NCBI RefSeq assembly: GCF_001278055.1
Contig: NZ_CP010802.1
Location: 1,364,001-1,428,000 of the forward strand
DNA length: 64,000 nucleotides
Direction of reading: 5' to 3'
DNA from: Desulfuromonas soudanensis
Lineage (GTDB): Bacteria > Desulfobacterota > Desulfuromonadia > Desulfuromonadales > WTL
Shown: piece after piece, positions 43,298-52,740 of the stretch
Layout of the letters: each line of letters opens with the position of its first letter
How positions within the stretch are numbered: the stretch's first letter is position 1
Position numbers and translations under genes: made by a program
Notes under the pieces: generated by a model
Database searches by the model: none
Told to the model about the DNA's origin: nothing
What the model saw: the letters and a program-made list of their open reading frames with translations, nothing else

Positions 43298-44731
43298 CTA
43301 GTCGTTCCTTCGGATTTCCTCCATCAGGCGGCTGCGCAGATCGTGCAGTCCCTGGCTCATCGCCACCTTGTAGCGATGGGGGTTGAAGAGGCGCAGCGAT
43401 CCTTCGGGGAGGCGTTGCAGTTCGGCAAGAGAGCGATCCGCCATCTCCTGCAGAGGAGGGGATTCCACGGTGATTTCTCCCCCTTCCATAACGGTCTGCC
43501 GGATCTCTTCGAGAGTGACTCCCTCGGGAACCGTCGTGTTGCGCAGGGGGTTGGTCGGGTCGTAGACCCTGGCTCCCGAAGCGATATTCTCCTCCTTGAG
43601 GCACAGAATATCCATGAGGAAGGAACCGTCCCTTTTGATTCCCCGGAGCACCCGCTTGCAGTCCGGCAGGGTCGCCTTGGCGATGTCGCTGGTCACCTTG
43701 AGTTTCGGTCGGCCGTCGAAGCGGACAAGTTTGTAGACCCCCCCCAGAGCCCCTCCTCCTTCGCCGTCGCAGGTCGCCAGGCGCGTCCCCACCCCGTAGA
43801 TGTCGATCCTTCCCCCCTCGTCGCGGATCGAGTGGATCACGTACTCGTCGAGTTCGTTGGAGGCGACGATCTTCACCCCGGGGAAGCCGGCCTCGTCGAA
43901 GAGGCGGCGCGCCTCCTTGCTCAGATAGGCGAGATCTCCCGAATCGAGGCGTATCCCGAAGAGCTCGTGCCCCCTCTCCCGCAACTCCCGGGCGACGGTG
44001 AGGGCGTTGGGAAGGCCGCTTTTGAGGGTGTCGTAGGTGTCCACCAACAGGATGCAGGCGTCGGGGAAGGAGTCGGCATAGGCGCGAAAGGCGCTCAGTT
44101 CATCGGCAAAGGCCATGATCCAGCTGTGGGCATGGGTCCCCTTGACGGGGATTCCGAAGCGCTCTCCGGCCCAGACGTTGCTGGTACTGCGCACCCCGCC
44201 GATAAACGCGGCCCGTGCTACCGACAGCCCGCCGTCAGGGCCCTGGGCGCGGCGCAGACCGAACTCGAGGACTTCCCCGTCGCCGGCAGAAAGCCGTATG
44301 CGCGCCGCCTTGGTCGCCGCCAGGGTCTGGAAATTGATGATGTTGAGGAGCGCCGTCTCCACGAACTGGGCCTCGGCCAGCGTCCCCTCCACGGTGAGGA
44401 GGGGCTCGTTGGCAAAGACGACCGTCCCCTCCGGCGGGGCGGTGACCCGGCCGGTAAATCGGAAATCCCGCAGAAAGTGAAGAAAGGCGGGCTTGAAAAT
44501 CTCCAGGCTCTTCAGGTAGTCGAGATCGTCCTCCGTGAAGCGCAGGCCCTCAAGATAGTGCAGGGCCGGTTCGAGACCGGCAAAGACCGCATAGCTTCCG
44601 GTAAAGGGATTGGTGCGAAAAAAGAGGTCGAAGACCGCCGGCTTTTGGTGCATCCCCTCGTCGAAGTAGCCGGCCAGCATGGTCAGCTCATAGAGGTCGG
44701 TGAGGAGGGCGGAATACTGGCTGCGTTTCAT
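43298..44731 (-). CDS. pncB: Nicotinate phosphoribosyltransferase
   Basis: A 477-residue protein beginning [17 protein letters not shown], the hallmark of this family, with [44 protein letters not shown] (catalytic loop region) and [16 protein letters not shown] (phosphoribosyl site). It turns nicotinate and PRPP into nicotinate mononucleotide in the NAD salvage pathway. A sirtuin gene starts 36 bases upstream in the same direction; pncA lies at 51006, so salvage enzymes cluster here. Confidence 0.94.
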   Translation of the reverse strand: MKRSQYSALLTDLYELTMLAGYFDEGMHQKPAVFDLFFRTNPFTGSYAVFAGLEPALHYLEGLRFTEDDLDYLKSLEIFKPAFLHFLRDFRFTGRVTAPPEGTVVFANEPLLTVEGTLAEAQFVETALLNIINFQTLAATKAARIRLSAGDGEVLEFGLRRAQGPDGGLSVARAAFIGGVRSTSNVWAGERFGIPVKGTHAHSWIMAFADELSAFRAYADSFPDACILLVDTYDTLKSGLPNALTVARELRERGHELFGIRLDSGDLAYLSKEARRLFDEAGFPGVKIVASNELDEYVIHSIRDEGGRIDIYGVGTRLATCDGEGGGALGGVYKLVRFDGRPKLKVTSDIAKATLPDCKRVLRGIKRDGSFLMDILCLKEENIASGARVYDPTNPLRNTTVPEGVTLEEIRQTVMEGGEITVESPPLQEMADRSLAELQRLPEGSLRLFNPHRYKVAMSQGLHDLRSRLMEEIRRND

Positions 44732-44767
44732 GGTTTCTCCGGGGGGACTGAAGTCGTCATTAGTCGG

Positions 44768-45598
44768 TCACTCTCCGAGGGCCCGTTCGATGGCGGACAG
44801 CCCCTCCAGGGCGCCGCAGGGAAGGGAGACGTGCGGGGGGCCGATGTGGGGTTCTCGGGGATTGATGCGGATCACTCCGGCCTCCCGGTAGCGCCCGAGC
44901 TCTTCGCTGAGATAACGGATGGTGGGAATGGCCGTTCCGGCTCCGAGTTCGATCACCGCCAGGGGGGCGGCGCGGTGCTGTTCGCAAAAGAGATCGAAGC
45001 GCATCTGCTGGCCGTGACTGCGCCCGCCGATCCAGGAGGAGTCGCCGAACATCAGGACGTTGGGACGGGCCGTGTCGCCGCAGCGGATGCAGCGGGGGAT
45101 GACGCCGGCGCGCATGGTCGACGGATCGACGGGAATCTCGGCGTCGTTGGGCCAGATCTCCATGGAACAGGGCTTGATGCACTGCAGGTGATGAATGGAG
45201 CCGTGAACCTCGAGGATGGCCTCTTCGGCGAACCCGGCCTTCTGGAACTGGCCGTCGACGTTGGAGGTGACGACGAAGGTGTCGAGGTCGAAACGCTCCG
45301 CCCAGCGGCGCAGCAGCTCGAAGCCGTGGTGGGGAACCGTCTGGCGGTAGAGGTTGGTGCGGTGGCCGTAGAAACCCCAGCCGAAGGGGGGATCCCTCTC
45401 GAAATGGGCGGGGTTGGCGGCGGCGATGAAGCTGATGCCGAGGTGCCGGTACATGGGGTAGGCGTTCCAGAAACCGTGGTCGCCACGAAAATCGGGGAGT
45501 CCCGAATCGACCCCCATCCCCGCCCCGGCGGTGATCACCAGGGCCCGGGCGCTGCGGATGATCCGCGCCGCCTTCTGTACCTCTTCACTCTTGTCCAT
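44768..45598 (-). CDS. Sir2-family NAD-dependent protein deacylase
   Basis: A 276-residue protein. The NAD-binding GAGMGVDSGLPDFRG motif, TSNVDGQF, and the catalytic His132 in EVHGSIHHLQC are present. Zinc ligands are probably Cys140, Cys144, Cys170 and Cys173 (CX4C and CX2C). It removes acyl groups from lysines, releasing nicotinamide, which the neighbouring salvage genes could recycle. It lies directly upstream of pncB on the same strand. Confidence 0.9.
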   Translation of the reverse strand: MDKSEEVQKAARIIRSARALVITAGAGMGVDSGLPDFRGDHGFWNAYPMYRHLGISFIAAANPAHFERDPPFGWGFYGHRTNLYRQTVPHHGFELLRRWAERFDLDTFVVTSNVDGQFQKAGFAEEAILEVHGSIHHLQCIKPCSMEIWPNDAEIPVDPSTMRAGVIPRCIRCGDTARPNVLMFGDSSWIGGRSHGQQMRFDLFCEQHRAAPLAVIELGAGTAIPTIRYLSEELGRYREAGVIRINPREPHIGPPHVSLPCGALEGLSAIERALGE

Positions 45599-45615
45599 AA
45601 AGTCCTCAAAGGGCC

Positions 45616-45723
45616 TTTTTAACGCTGAGGCGCAAAGAAAGGAGAGACGGAGAGAAAAAAGGACATTGAAATTTTTTTGACCCTTTTGACTTTCTCTCCT
45701 TCTCAGCGCCTCTGCGTTGAAGC
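45616..45723. repeat. Dispersed intergenic inverted repeat, copy B
   Basis: A left arm TTTTTAACGCTGAGGCGCAA and a right arm TCTCAGCGCCTCTGCGTTGA face each other over ~108 bases, with inner GGAGAGACGGAGAG / CTTTCTCTCCTTC also complementary. Same family as the copy at 39396. Confidence 0.75.
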
Positions 45724-45736
45724 CTTTGTCCTGAAT

Positions 45737-46219
45737 CTAGATCGCCACGTGCACCGGCGTCGGTTTGAGGATCCGCACCACATCGGCCGGGTCGAGCCCG
45801 ACGAGAAAGCCGCGCTTGCCGCCGTTGAGGTAGATGCGCGGCAGATCGAGAATCGTCTCTTCGAGGTAGACCGGCATCGCCTTTTTGGTGCCGAAGGGGG
45901 AGGTCCCCCCGACCAGGTACCCGGAATGGCGGTTGGCGGCCTCGGGGGCGCAGGGAGCGATGGTCTTGACGCCGAGGACCCGGGCCAGTTCCCTGGTCGA
46001 AACCTGGCGGTCGCCGTGCATGAGGACGATCAACGGTTTTTTGTTCTCATCCTCCATGATCAGGGTCTTGATCACCTGGTGTTCATCGACTCCGAGTTCC
46101 CGGGCCGAGACGGCAGTCCCCCCCTTTTCCTCATAGGCGTAGGGGTGACCGGTGAAGCTGACCCCCGCCTGGCGCAGTTGACGAATCGCGGCCGTGACCG
46201 GTGTTTTGTCCTTGGCCAT
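45737..46219 (-). CDS. ybaK: YbaK-type Cys-tRNA(Pro)/Cys-tRNA(Cys) deacylase
   Basis: A 160-residue protein of the YbaK/aminoacyl-tRNA-deacylase family: KTLIMEDENKKPLIVLMHGDRQVSTREL, then GYLVGGTSPFGTKKAMPVYLEE with the conserved GG.SPFG and Lys. It clears Cys mischarged on tRNA(Pro). It is encoded 21 bases after the rhomboid gene on the same strand. Confidence 0.92.
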   Translation of the reverse strand: MAKDKTPVTAAIRQLRQAGVSFTGHPYAYEEKGGTAVSARELGVDEHQVIKTLIMEDENKKPLIVLMHGDRQVSTRELARVLGVKTIAPCAPEAANRHSGYLVGGTSPFGTKKAMPVYLEETILDLPRIYLNGGKRGFLVGLDPADVVRILKPTPVHVAI

Positions 46220-46240
46220 GGGCTCTCCTTTTTCAGTTTA

Positions 46241-47047
46241 TCAGGTGGTCAGCAGGGAGGCCGCCAGCAGGAGGAGACTGCCGACAATGGCAGCCAGGCT
46301 CAGCGCTGCCAGCCCCTTGAAGAGAGGGTCCATGATCCGGCGGGAGCGGACGCCGATGGGGAGCACCCCTCCAAGGAGAGCACCTCCGAGAGCGCCGCCA
46401 AGGTGGCCGGCGTTATCGGCGCCGACCAGCAGGCCGAAGATAAAGGCGAAGATCGCCCACTGAAACATGAAGTTGCGGATCTGCTCCCCGGCGCGGCCCA
46501 TCCGGTGGTAATAGACGACGGAGAAGCCGATCAGGCCAAAGAGGGAGCCGGAGGCGCCGACCACCGGGACCGCCGGGTGCCAGAGATAGCCGAGGCCCGT
46601 GGCGGTAAGGGCGGTGAGGGTATAGAGAAAGAGGAAGCGCGGTTTGCCGAGCTCGGCCTCGAGAAGGGGACCGACCTGGTAGAGGACCATCATGTTGAAG
46701 CCGAGATGGATGAGCCCGCCGTGGGTGAAGGCGTAGGTCAGGCAGCGCCACCACTCCCCCTGTCCGAGGACCAGGGGCCAGTACTGCCCCCCCCAGTAGA
46801 CCAGGAGCTGGGTCGGCGGGTTGAGGATCGCCTGCAGCCCGAGTCCGAGGATCGTGCCGTGAATGACCATCAGGGTGAAGAGGGCGAGGTTGGCGAAGAT
46901 CAGGATGCCGGTGAGCGACGGACCGCCATGGCCGAAGAGGGGAGGGGCTCCCGGGCCCCCCTTGAGGCGGCGCTCCCAGTTCATGATCCGCCACTGCCAG
47001 CGGGTGCCGTTCATGCCGAGGTTGTCGAAGAAACGTTTCCAGTCCAA
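46241..47047 (-). CDS. Rhomboid family intramembrane serine protease
   Basis: About 268 residues with a TTG start at 47047, chosen because AAAGGAG lies just upstream; an ATG at 47014 would be the alternative. Six or seven helices. The catalytic Ser is in GASGSLFG and the catalytic His in NAGHLGGALGG; HLGFNMMVLYQ has the conserved helix-2 residues. It cuts membrane proteins within the bilayer. A longer reading with ~40 more residues has no supporting ribosome site. Confidence 0.87.
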   Translation of the reverse strand: MDWKRFFDNLGMNGTRWQWRIMNWERRLKGGPGAPPLFGHGGPSLTGILIFANLALFTLMVIHGTILGLGLQAILNPPTQLLVYWGGQYWPLVLGQGEWWRCLTYAFTHGGLIHLGFNMMVLYQVGPLLEAELGKPRFLFLYTLTALTATGLGYLWHPAVPVVGASGSLFGLIGFSVVYYHRMGRAGEQIRNFMFQWAIFAFIFGLLVGADNAGHLGGALGGALLGGVLPIGVRSRRIMDPLFKGLAALSLAAIVGSLLLLAASLLTT

Positions 47048-47394
47048 AAGGGGCTCCTTTGCGGGGGATGAGGCTCCAACTATCGCAGAAAAGGGGGCTC
47101 CGGGCAACCCTCTTGTCGCTGGAAGCAGTCGTCCGCAACGTCCCCGCGGCCGGCAATAACTAGCCAATATTGCAATCGAAAGGGGAGGAGTCGTTTTGAC
47201 AGCCGATGACGGCGTGATAAAATGGGAACGCTTCGATGCCGGGCGGCAGCAGTCGTCGCTTCGTTGCCAGGCGGAGGAAAATAAAAAAGAGAAGTTATGA
47301 ATCTGATTAAGTGTCTTTCTCTGAGTTCTCAGTGCCTCCGTGGTGAAAAATGCTTATTTGTTCATTCATCTTTATCGGCCAACGAGAATAAGCC
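47048..47394 (+). promoter_or_regulatory. Intergenic region with a sigma-70-type promoter and a half repeat
   Basis: A 347-base gap. TTGACA (47196), 16 bases, then TAAAAT (47218) is a strong candidate promoter for the HAD gene at 47395, giving a leader of about 165 bases. A half copy of the dispersed repeat (TTCTCAGTGCCTCCGTGGTG) is at 47311-47350. A 34-codon frame from 47298 lies across that repeat and is probably not coding. Confidence 0.6.
47311..47350. repeat. Dispersed repeat, half copy
   Basis: Matches the right arm of the copies at 39396, 45616 and 57339; the left arm is missing. Confidence 0.55.
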
Positions 47395-48039
47395 ATGCTG
47401 ACAAACCTCGACCAGGTCCGCTCCATCGTCTTCGATCTCGACGGCACCCTCTACACCAGTCAGGCCATTGCCGACGAAATTGCCGCGGCCGCCGAAATTC
47501 TCGTGGGGGAGAGCCGCGGGGTCAGCCGGGAGGAGGGGCGAAAGCTCATCGCCTGCGCCCGGCGGCGTCTCACCGAGCTGCTGGAGGAGGAGCCGACCCT
47601 GACCCGCACCTGCATGGAACTGGGGATCGAAGTCCCCGCCTTTCACCGGGCCCTGCGCGATCGGGTGCATCCGGAACGGCACCTCGATTCCGATCCGATT
47701 CTCTATGCCCTTCTCGACTCCCTGCGCGACCTCTGCGATCTCTATATCTACACCAACAACAGCCTCCCCTTGACGCAGAAGATCCTCGCCCTCCTCGGCG
47801 TCGACGGAGTCTTCAAACGCCTCTACACCATCGAATTCACCGGGATCCCCAAGCCGGACCCCGAGAGTCTGAGCCGGGTCCTCGAGGATATCGGCGGCCC
47901 TCCGGAGACCTTTCTCTTTATCGGTGACCGCCAGCAGGTCGACCTCAAGGTCCCCTCGACCCTGGGGATTCCGACCCTGCTCGTCGGCGAAACCGGAGAC
48001 CTGCTGCAGATCCACAAACTCCTCGGCATAATCCCCTGA
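47395..48039 (+). CDS. HAD-superfamily hydrolase
   Basis: A 214-residue protein with HAD motif I FDLDGTLY, motif II around YTNNS, motif III Lys in IPKPDPES and motif IV FIGDRQQVDLK. The helical cap of about 80 residues places it in subfamily IA, near phosphoglycolate phosphatase and pyrimidine 5'-nucleotidases (SDT1-like). The substrate is not determined by sequence. Confidence 0.88.
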   Translation: MLTNLDQVRSIVFDLDGTLYTSQAIADEIAAAAEILVGESRGVSREEGRKLIACARRRLTELLEEEPTLTRTCMELGIEVPAFHRALRDRVHPERHLDSDPILYALLDSLRDLCDLYIYTNNSLPLTQKILALLGVDGVFKRLYTIEFTGIPKPDPESLSRVLEDIGGPPETFLFIGDRQQVDLKVPSTLGIPTLLVGETGDLLQIHKLLGIIP

Positions 48040-48258
48040 TCTCTTCTCCGGACTCCTCCATGGCACATCAGGTCTTGCCAATTCCCTTCCCCGTGGGTTA
48101 GAATCCGCCCTTCATTTAATCTGTGTCGCATTCTCGATCTTCCTGGTAGAAAGGTCGGCATCTCCCGGGCGATGTTCCAGACGATCGAGGAACCTGTTGA
48201 CTCTACGGGTCGAAGCGAAAAACCGGATATTTTTTCATCCGTTTCCGAAGGACAGGGC

Positions 48259-49431
48259 ATGAGGGGCAACGAAGCCATCGACAGCAAGCCGCAGCTTGAG
48301 GCGGAGATCCGTCGCCGGATCGCCGACGAAGGGGGGATTTCCTTCGCCGACTACATGGCGCTCTGTCTGTACCATCCCGAATACGGCTATTACATGGCGC
48401 CGCGCACCCGCATCGGCAAGGAGGGGGACTTCTTCACCTCCTCCAGCGTCCATTCCCTTTTCGGCCGTCTGCTTGCCCGGCAACTGCGGCAGATGGGAGA
48501 AATCCTCGGAAAAGACGACTTCACCATCGCCGAGCAGGGGGCTGGCGAAGGGCACCTCTGCCTCGATATTCTCGACGCCCTCGCCGAGGAGGACCCCGAG
48601 TTCTACGGCCGGGTGCGCTACCTCCTGGTGGAGATCAGCCCCGACAACCGGTCGCGGCAGCGGCAGCGTCTCGACAGGCACCTGCCTCGGGTCGACTGGT
48701 GCCGCCTCGAGGATCTGCAGGGGATGGAAGGGTGCGTCCTCTCCAACGAGCTCATCGACGCCTTCCCGGTGCACCTGGTGGAGAAGCGCGATGGCGAACT
48801 GCTGGAAGTCTACGTGACGGAGAGCGCCGGAGAGCTCACCGAGGAGCTGCGGCCGCCGGCCACCGAAGCCCTGGCCGATCACTTCCACTGGCTGGGGGTG
48901 GCGCCGGTGGAGGGCAACCGCGCCGAGGTCAATCTCGAGGCCCGGCGCTGGGTCGCCGAGGTCGGTCGCCTCCTCGGCCGGGGATTCGTCCTCACCGTCG
49001 ACTACGGGTATCCCGCCGCCGAACTCTACGCCCCCTTCCGGCGCAACGGCACCCTGATGTGCTATCACCGTCACTGCTCCAGCGACGATCCCTACCGCAA
49101 TCCCGGTGCCCAGGATATCACTGCCCACGTCGACTTCACCGCCCTCGAGCGGGAAGGGGAGGGAGTGGGCCTCGTCCCCCTCTATTTCGGCGAGCAGTAC
49201 CGTTTTCTCATGGGGCTCGGCTTTGTCGAGGCCTTGATCGAGCTGCAGGCGCGGGAAAGCGACCCGAAGAGGGCCCAGGCCCTGCGGCTGACCCTGAAAA
49301 ACCTGATCATGCCCGACGGCGGCATGGGGGAAACCTTCAAGGTTCTGGTGCAGGGAAAGGGGGTCGGGCGCCCCGACCTCCTCTGTGCCCGCGCCCTCCG
49401 GGATCTTCCCCTCCCCCCCCTCGGCATGTAG
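48259..49431 (+). CDS. SAM-dependent methyltransferase of the MidA/NDUFAF7 family
   Basis: 390 residues from the ATG at 48259. The N-terminus [25 protein letters not shown] and [20 protein letters not shown] are diagnostic for this family; [15 protein letters not shown] is the SAM motif; [13 protein letters not shown] and VDYGYP follow. The mitochondrial homologue dimethylates an Arg of a complex I subunit. A similar protein-Arg methylation is possible here but not shown. The frame stays open ~29 codons further upstream; the start was chosen by GAAGGACAGGG. Confidence 0.88.
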   Translation: MRGNEAIDSKPQLEAEIRRRIADEGGISFADYMALCLYHPEYGYYMAPRTRIGKEGDFFTSSSVHSLFGRLLARQLRQMGEILGKDDFTIAEQGAGEGHLCLDILDALAEEDPEFYGRVRYLLVEISPDNRSRQRQRLDRHLPRVDWCRLEDLQGMEGCVLSNELIDAFPVHLVEKRDGELLEVYVTESAGELTEELRPPATEALADHFHWLGVAPVEGNRAEVNLEARRWVAEVGRLLGRGFVLTVDYGYPAAELYAPFRRNGTLMCYHRHCSSDDPYRNPGAQDITAHVDFTALEREGEGVGLVPLYFGEQYRFLMGLGFVEALIELQARESDPKRAQALRLTLKNLIMPDGGMGETFKVLVQGKGVGRPDLLCARALRDLPLPPLGM

Positions 49432-49493
49432 GTCCGCCCCTTGCGCCCCCCTTGGAGGGGGCTATACTAAACACGACAGAAGGAGGTTATCCC

Positions 49494-49715
49494 ATGAAAC
49501 AAAAGGTCCAGGAAGTGCTGAATCTCGTCCGTCCCGCCCTGCAGGCCGATGGCGGCGACGTGGAACTGGTCGATGTCTCGGAGGACGGCGTGGTCAGCGT
49601 CCGGCTCACCGGAGCCTGCGGCTCCTGCCCCATGTCGACCATGACCCTCAAGATGGGGATCGAGAAGACCCTCAAGGAAAAAATCCCCGCCGTCAAATCG
49701 GTGGTCCAGGTCTGA
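49494..49715 (+). CDS. NifU C-terminal-like Fe-S scaffold
   Basis: A 73-residue protein containing only the NifU_C domain: [17 protein letters not shown] and [15 protein letters not shown] with the cluster-binding CXXC. AAGGAGG precedes the ATG. It carries Fe-S clusters to apoproteins, of which this window encodes many. A TATACT box at 49463 may be its -10. Confidence 0.92.
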   Translation: MKQKVQEVLNLVRPALQADGGDVELVDVSEDGVVSVRLTGACGSCPMSTMTLKMGIEKTLKEKIPAVKSVVQV

Positions 49716-49746
49716 GACCGCCCCTTACCGATCCAAGGAGGATGCG

Positions 49747-49941
49747 ATGATCAAGGTGAAAACCTTCGGTGAACCGCTGGAACCGTTCAAGACCCAAAGG
49801 GAACTCCATGAGCTCGACGCCCGGGTCAACGCCTTTCTCCGCGACCACGGTATCAAAAAGGTCATCTCGGTCAGCGACAGCACGACGGCCGAGGACGGTT
49901 CGACCATCGGTTTGATCCGCGTCCTCGTCTACGAGGAGTGA
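49747..49941 (+). CDS. Conserved-looking small hypothetical protein
   Basis: A 64-residue protein with no family I recognise. The mix of strands and one helix (QRELHELDARVNAFLRDHG) is consistent with a small globular fold. AAGGAGG is placed ideally for the ATG. It is 31 bases after the NifU-like gene and followed by a clear terminator, so it is the last gene of that operon. Confidence 0.72.
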   Translation: MIKVKTFGEPLEPFKTQRELHELDARVNAFLRDHGIKKVISVSDSTTAEDGSTIGLIRVLVYEE

Positions 49942-49969
49942 TCATTCCTCTGTCATGAATGCCGCAACG

Positions 49970-49999
49970 AAAAAAGGAGCCCCTGGGGCTCCTTTTTTT
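49970..49999 (+). terminator. Intrinsic terminator
   Basis: AAAAAAGGAGCCCC / TGGGGCTCCTTTTTTT: a stem of eight GC-rich pairs extended by A-T pairs, with almost no loop and T tract. Confidence 0.9.
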
Positions 50000-50114
50000 G
50001 TCGGCGGCTTGCCGTGGAACCCGGCCCCTCATGAGGCGGCCGCTGAATTACCCGGTATAATGAACGAGGATGGTTCGGATATGAAGGGGGCAGAAGCCCT
50101 CAAGGACGGTGACC

Positions 50115-50987
50115 ATGGCTGTTGCCGACAGCCGCCACATGCAGCTCCGGGACGGAAGGACCCTCGGCTACGCCGAATACGGGGATCCCTGCGGCCGGCC
50201 ACTTTTCTATTGCCACGGTTTTCCCGGTTCGCGCCTCGAGGCCGCCATCGCCGACGAGACGGCTCAGAGACAGGGCATCCGCGTGATCTCCATCGACCGC
50301 CCGGGGATCGGCCTCTCCAGCTACCTGAAAAATCGCACCTTTGCCGACTGGCCCGCCGACGTTCTCGAACTGGCCGACGCCCTCGGTCTGGCGACCTTTG
50401 CCGTGCTGGGTGTCTCGGGCGGCAGCCCCTACGCCGCAGCCTGTGCGGCCCGGATCCCCTATCGCCTCACCCGGGTCGGGATCGTCGCCGGCATCAGCCC
50501 CTTGAGCGCCCCGGAGGCGACCCTCAGGATGCTCCCCCTGGGTCGTCTGGGGCTGCGTCTGGCCGGAGGTTCCCCCCTCCTGGGGCGGATTTTCTACGCC
50601 GGCTTCTGCCGATTGATCCGTCGCGACCCCCGGCGCTTCCTCGAACAGATGGCCGAGTCGCTTCCGGAGATCGACCGGCAGGCCCTGGCCCGCAGCGAGG
50701 TGCAGAGGGTGCTCGTCGCCTCCGCGCAGGCGGCGGTCGCCGACGGGTCGCGGGGCGGCGCCCGGGAACTGGTTCTCTACAGCCGCCCCTGGGGGTTTCT
50801 TCTCCAGGAAATCCCCCGGGAGGTCATCCTCTGGCACGGCGAGCTCGACAGCATCATCCCTCCGGCCATGGGGCGTTTTCTCGCCGGATCCATCCCCAAA
50901 TGCCGGCCCTCTTTTTTCCCCGACGAAGGGCACTATTCCCTCCCCGTAGACCATATGGTGGAGATACTCGGCGCCCTGGTCGAATGA
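50115..50987 (+). CDS. Alpha/beta hydrolase
   Basis: A 290-residue hydrolase. The oxyanion motif HGFPGSR, nucleophile Ser in GVSGGSP, acid Asp in HGELDSIIP and catalytic His in DEGHYSLP make a complete triad. A cap of about 100 residues separates the strands. The natural substrate is unknown; the family includes esterases, haloperoxidase-like and epoxide hydrolase-like enzymes. A GTG two codons upstream is an alternative start. The next gene starts 18 bases after. Confidence 0.87.
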   Translation: MAVADSRHMQLRDGRTLGYAEYGDPCGRPLFYCHGFPGSRLEAAIADETAQRQGIRVISIDRPGIGLSSYLKNRTFADWPADVLELADALGLATFAVLGVSGGSPYAAACAARIPYRLTRVGIVAGISPLSAPEATLRMLPLGRLGLRLAGGSPLLGRIFYAGFCRLIRRDPRRFLEQMAESLPEIDRQALARSEVQRVLVASAQAAVADGSRGGARELVLYSRPWGFLLQEIPREVILWHGELDSIIPPAMGRFLAGSIPKCRPSFFPDEGHYSLPVDHMVEILGALVE

Positions 50988-51005
50988 AACAGCGGAGGAC
51001 TTTCC

Positions 51006-51575
51006 ATGAAGACGACGAAAAAGTTGTCGGCCGGCGATGCCCTGCTCCTGGTCGATGTGCAGAAGGATTTTTGTCCGGGAGGGGCGCTCCCCATCGAAGA
51101 GGGGGACGAGGTGGTCCCAATCCTCAACGGCTGGATCGAAAGGGCTCTAACCGGTGGGGCGGCGATCTATGCCTCGCGGGACTGGCACCCGTCCGGGCAT
51201 CCGAGCTTTGCCGGCTTCGGGGGGAAATGGTCCATCCATTGCCTGCAGGACAGCGAGGGCGCCCGTTTTCATCCGCAGCTGCACCTCCCGGCGACGGCGG
51301 TCCCGGTCACCAAGGGGGTGCGCTTCGATCAGGACCAGAACTCGGCCTTCGACCAGACCGGACTCGAGGTGCGTCTTCGGCAAGAGGGGATAGAACGGCT
51401 GTGGATCGGCGGGCTGGCTCTCGATGTCTGCGTCCTGGCGACGGTCCTCGACGCCTGCCGCCTCGGTTTCGAGGTCCGGCTGCTGCGCGACGGTTGTCGG
51501 CCGGTGACGGCGGATGGGGGGGAGGAGGCTCTGGAGACGATGGCGAAGGCGGGGGCGCAGGTCGTGACCGGCTGA
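51006..51575 (+). CDS. pncA: Nicotinamidase/isochorismatase-family hydrolase
   Basis: A 189-residue protein with the nicotinamidase triad Asp17 (LLVDVQKDF), Lys103 (VTKG) and Cys142 (LALDVCV), and metal-site residues in SRDWHPSGHPSF. The RDWHP...H signature separates nicotinamidase from other isochorismatase-like enzymes. It makes nicotinate, the substrate of PncB at 43298. AGGACT lies just upstream. Confidence 0.9.
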   Translation: MKTTKKLSAGDALLLVDVQKDFCPGGALPIEEGDEVVPILNGWIERALTGGAAIYASRDWHPSGHPSFAGFGGKWSIHCLQDSEGARFHPQLHLPATAVPVTKGVRFDQDQNSAFDQTGLEVRLRQEGIERLWIGGLALDVCVLATVLDACRLGFEVRLLRDGCRPVTADGGEEALETMAKAGAQVVTG

Positions 51576-51582
51576 AGAGGGG

Positions 51583-52740
51583 TTAATCGCCGCGGAGAAA
51601 GCGGCTCAGGCGCAGCAGGAGTCCCTGGCGGGTGACCAGGGCCCCCCGGGGGCAGAGCTCCTGGCAGCAGAAGCAGCCGATGCAGCGCCGGTAGTCGATC
51701 ACCAGATCGGCGTCGGCAATCGTCATCGCCTGCGGCGGACAATGCTTGACGCACAGGCCGCAGCGCTCACACGCCTTCATCACCGGCCTGGGGAGGGCCG
51801 TCAGGGATTGGCGTAGCGGTTCCTTGAGGAAGGGAGGGAGGCCGAAGTTGACGTCGGTGCTTTTGGCCGGGCGGAAACGGCGCGGCCGCAGGTCGGCAAG
51901 GTCGGCGCCGACCATTTCGATTTCGTTCAGGGAAGAGTACTTCCGGCCGCTGGCAAAAGCCGTTTTCTGGGTCCAGACGGACTCGGGGCGCAGGCCGACC
52001 AGGGCGGTGGCGACGGTGTCCACGGCCAGGGGGTTGGCTCCGGCCAGCAGGGCGCCGATGTGGACCGGATCGCCGCTTCCGGGGCCGTTCCCCTCCATGG
52101 CGGTGATGGCGTCGACGATGGACAGGGCCGGGGCGATGTGCTCGGCGAGTTCGAGGAGCATCAGGGCGAAAAAACCCTTGTCCGTTCCGGCCTGCAGGTG
52201 GAGGCGCGGTTTGCGCATGCCGACCACGGCGCCGAAGAGATTCTTGACGGCACAGGTCAGGCCCATCATCTGGTGGGTTTTGAGCTTGGGGAGGTTGATC
52301 ACCACCTCGGCCTCGATGATGTCCCGGGCGATTTCCAGCTCCTGAAAAATTCCCTCCCCCGGTCGCACCCGCACCGACTCGGAAAAGGGGGCGAAGTGCG
52401 CCCCGGTCTCCTCGACGACGGCTAAAATCCCGCAGCGCCGGGCGACCTGAAGGGGTGAGCCGACCCCCGGCGAATCGCCGACGGAAACAATCCCTCCGGC
52501 CTGCTGGGCGAGGCGGATCACCCCCCGCACCAGCTGGGGATGGGTGGTCACCGCCTTCTCCGGCGCCTGGCCGGAGAGCATGTTCGGCTTGATCAGCACC
52601 CTCTGGCCGGGACGGACGAAGGCCGCCATCCCTCCCAGGGGGGCAAGGAGAGCGACGAGTCGCTCTTCGATGAGCGCCGGGGTGTAATCGGCGGCGGCCA
52701 GAAGCGAGACGCGGTTGCTCATCCCGGCATCACGGCTCAT
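51583..52740 (-). CDS. DUF362 protein with C-terminal 2[4Fe-4S] ferredoxin domain
   Basis: A 385-residue protein. The DUF362 domain (~10-300) has RVLIKPNMLSG, VINLPKLKTHQMMGLTCAVKNLFG and DAITAMEGNGP. The C-terminus has two four-cysteine groups, CERCGLCVKHCP and CIGCFCCQELCP, for two [4Fe-4S] clusters. Such proteins occur widely in anaerobes; function is not settled. The start may be 52740 or 52722. The former overlaps the end of the lipase gene, suggesting coupling. Confidence 0.87.
   Translation of the reverse strand: MSRDAGMSNRVSLLAAADYTPALIEERLVALLAPLGGMAAFVRPGQRVLIKPNMLSGQAPEKAVTTHPQLVRGVIRLAQQAGGIVSVGDSPGVGSPLQVARRCGILAVVEETGAHFAPFSESVRVRPGEGIFQELEIARDIIEAEVVINLPKLKTHQMMGLTCAVKNLFGAVVGMRKPRLHLQAGTDKGFFALMLLELAEHIAPALSIVDAITAMEGNGPGSGDPVHIGALLAGANPLAVDTVATALVGLRPESVWTQKTAFASGRKYSSLNEIEMVGADLADLRPRRFRPAKSTDVNFGLPPFLKEPLRQSLTALPRPVMKACERCGLCVKHCPPQAMTIADADLVIDYRRCIGCFCCQELCPRGALVTRQGLLLRLSRFLRGD

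Noticed and set aside
47298-47402. A 34-codon frame upstream of the HAD gene
   Set aside because: It lies over a half copy of the dispersed repeat and uses codons unlike the genome; the ribosome site is weak.
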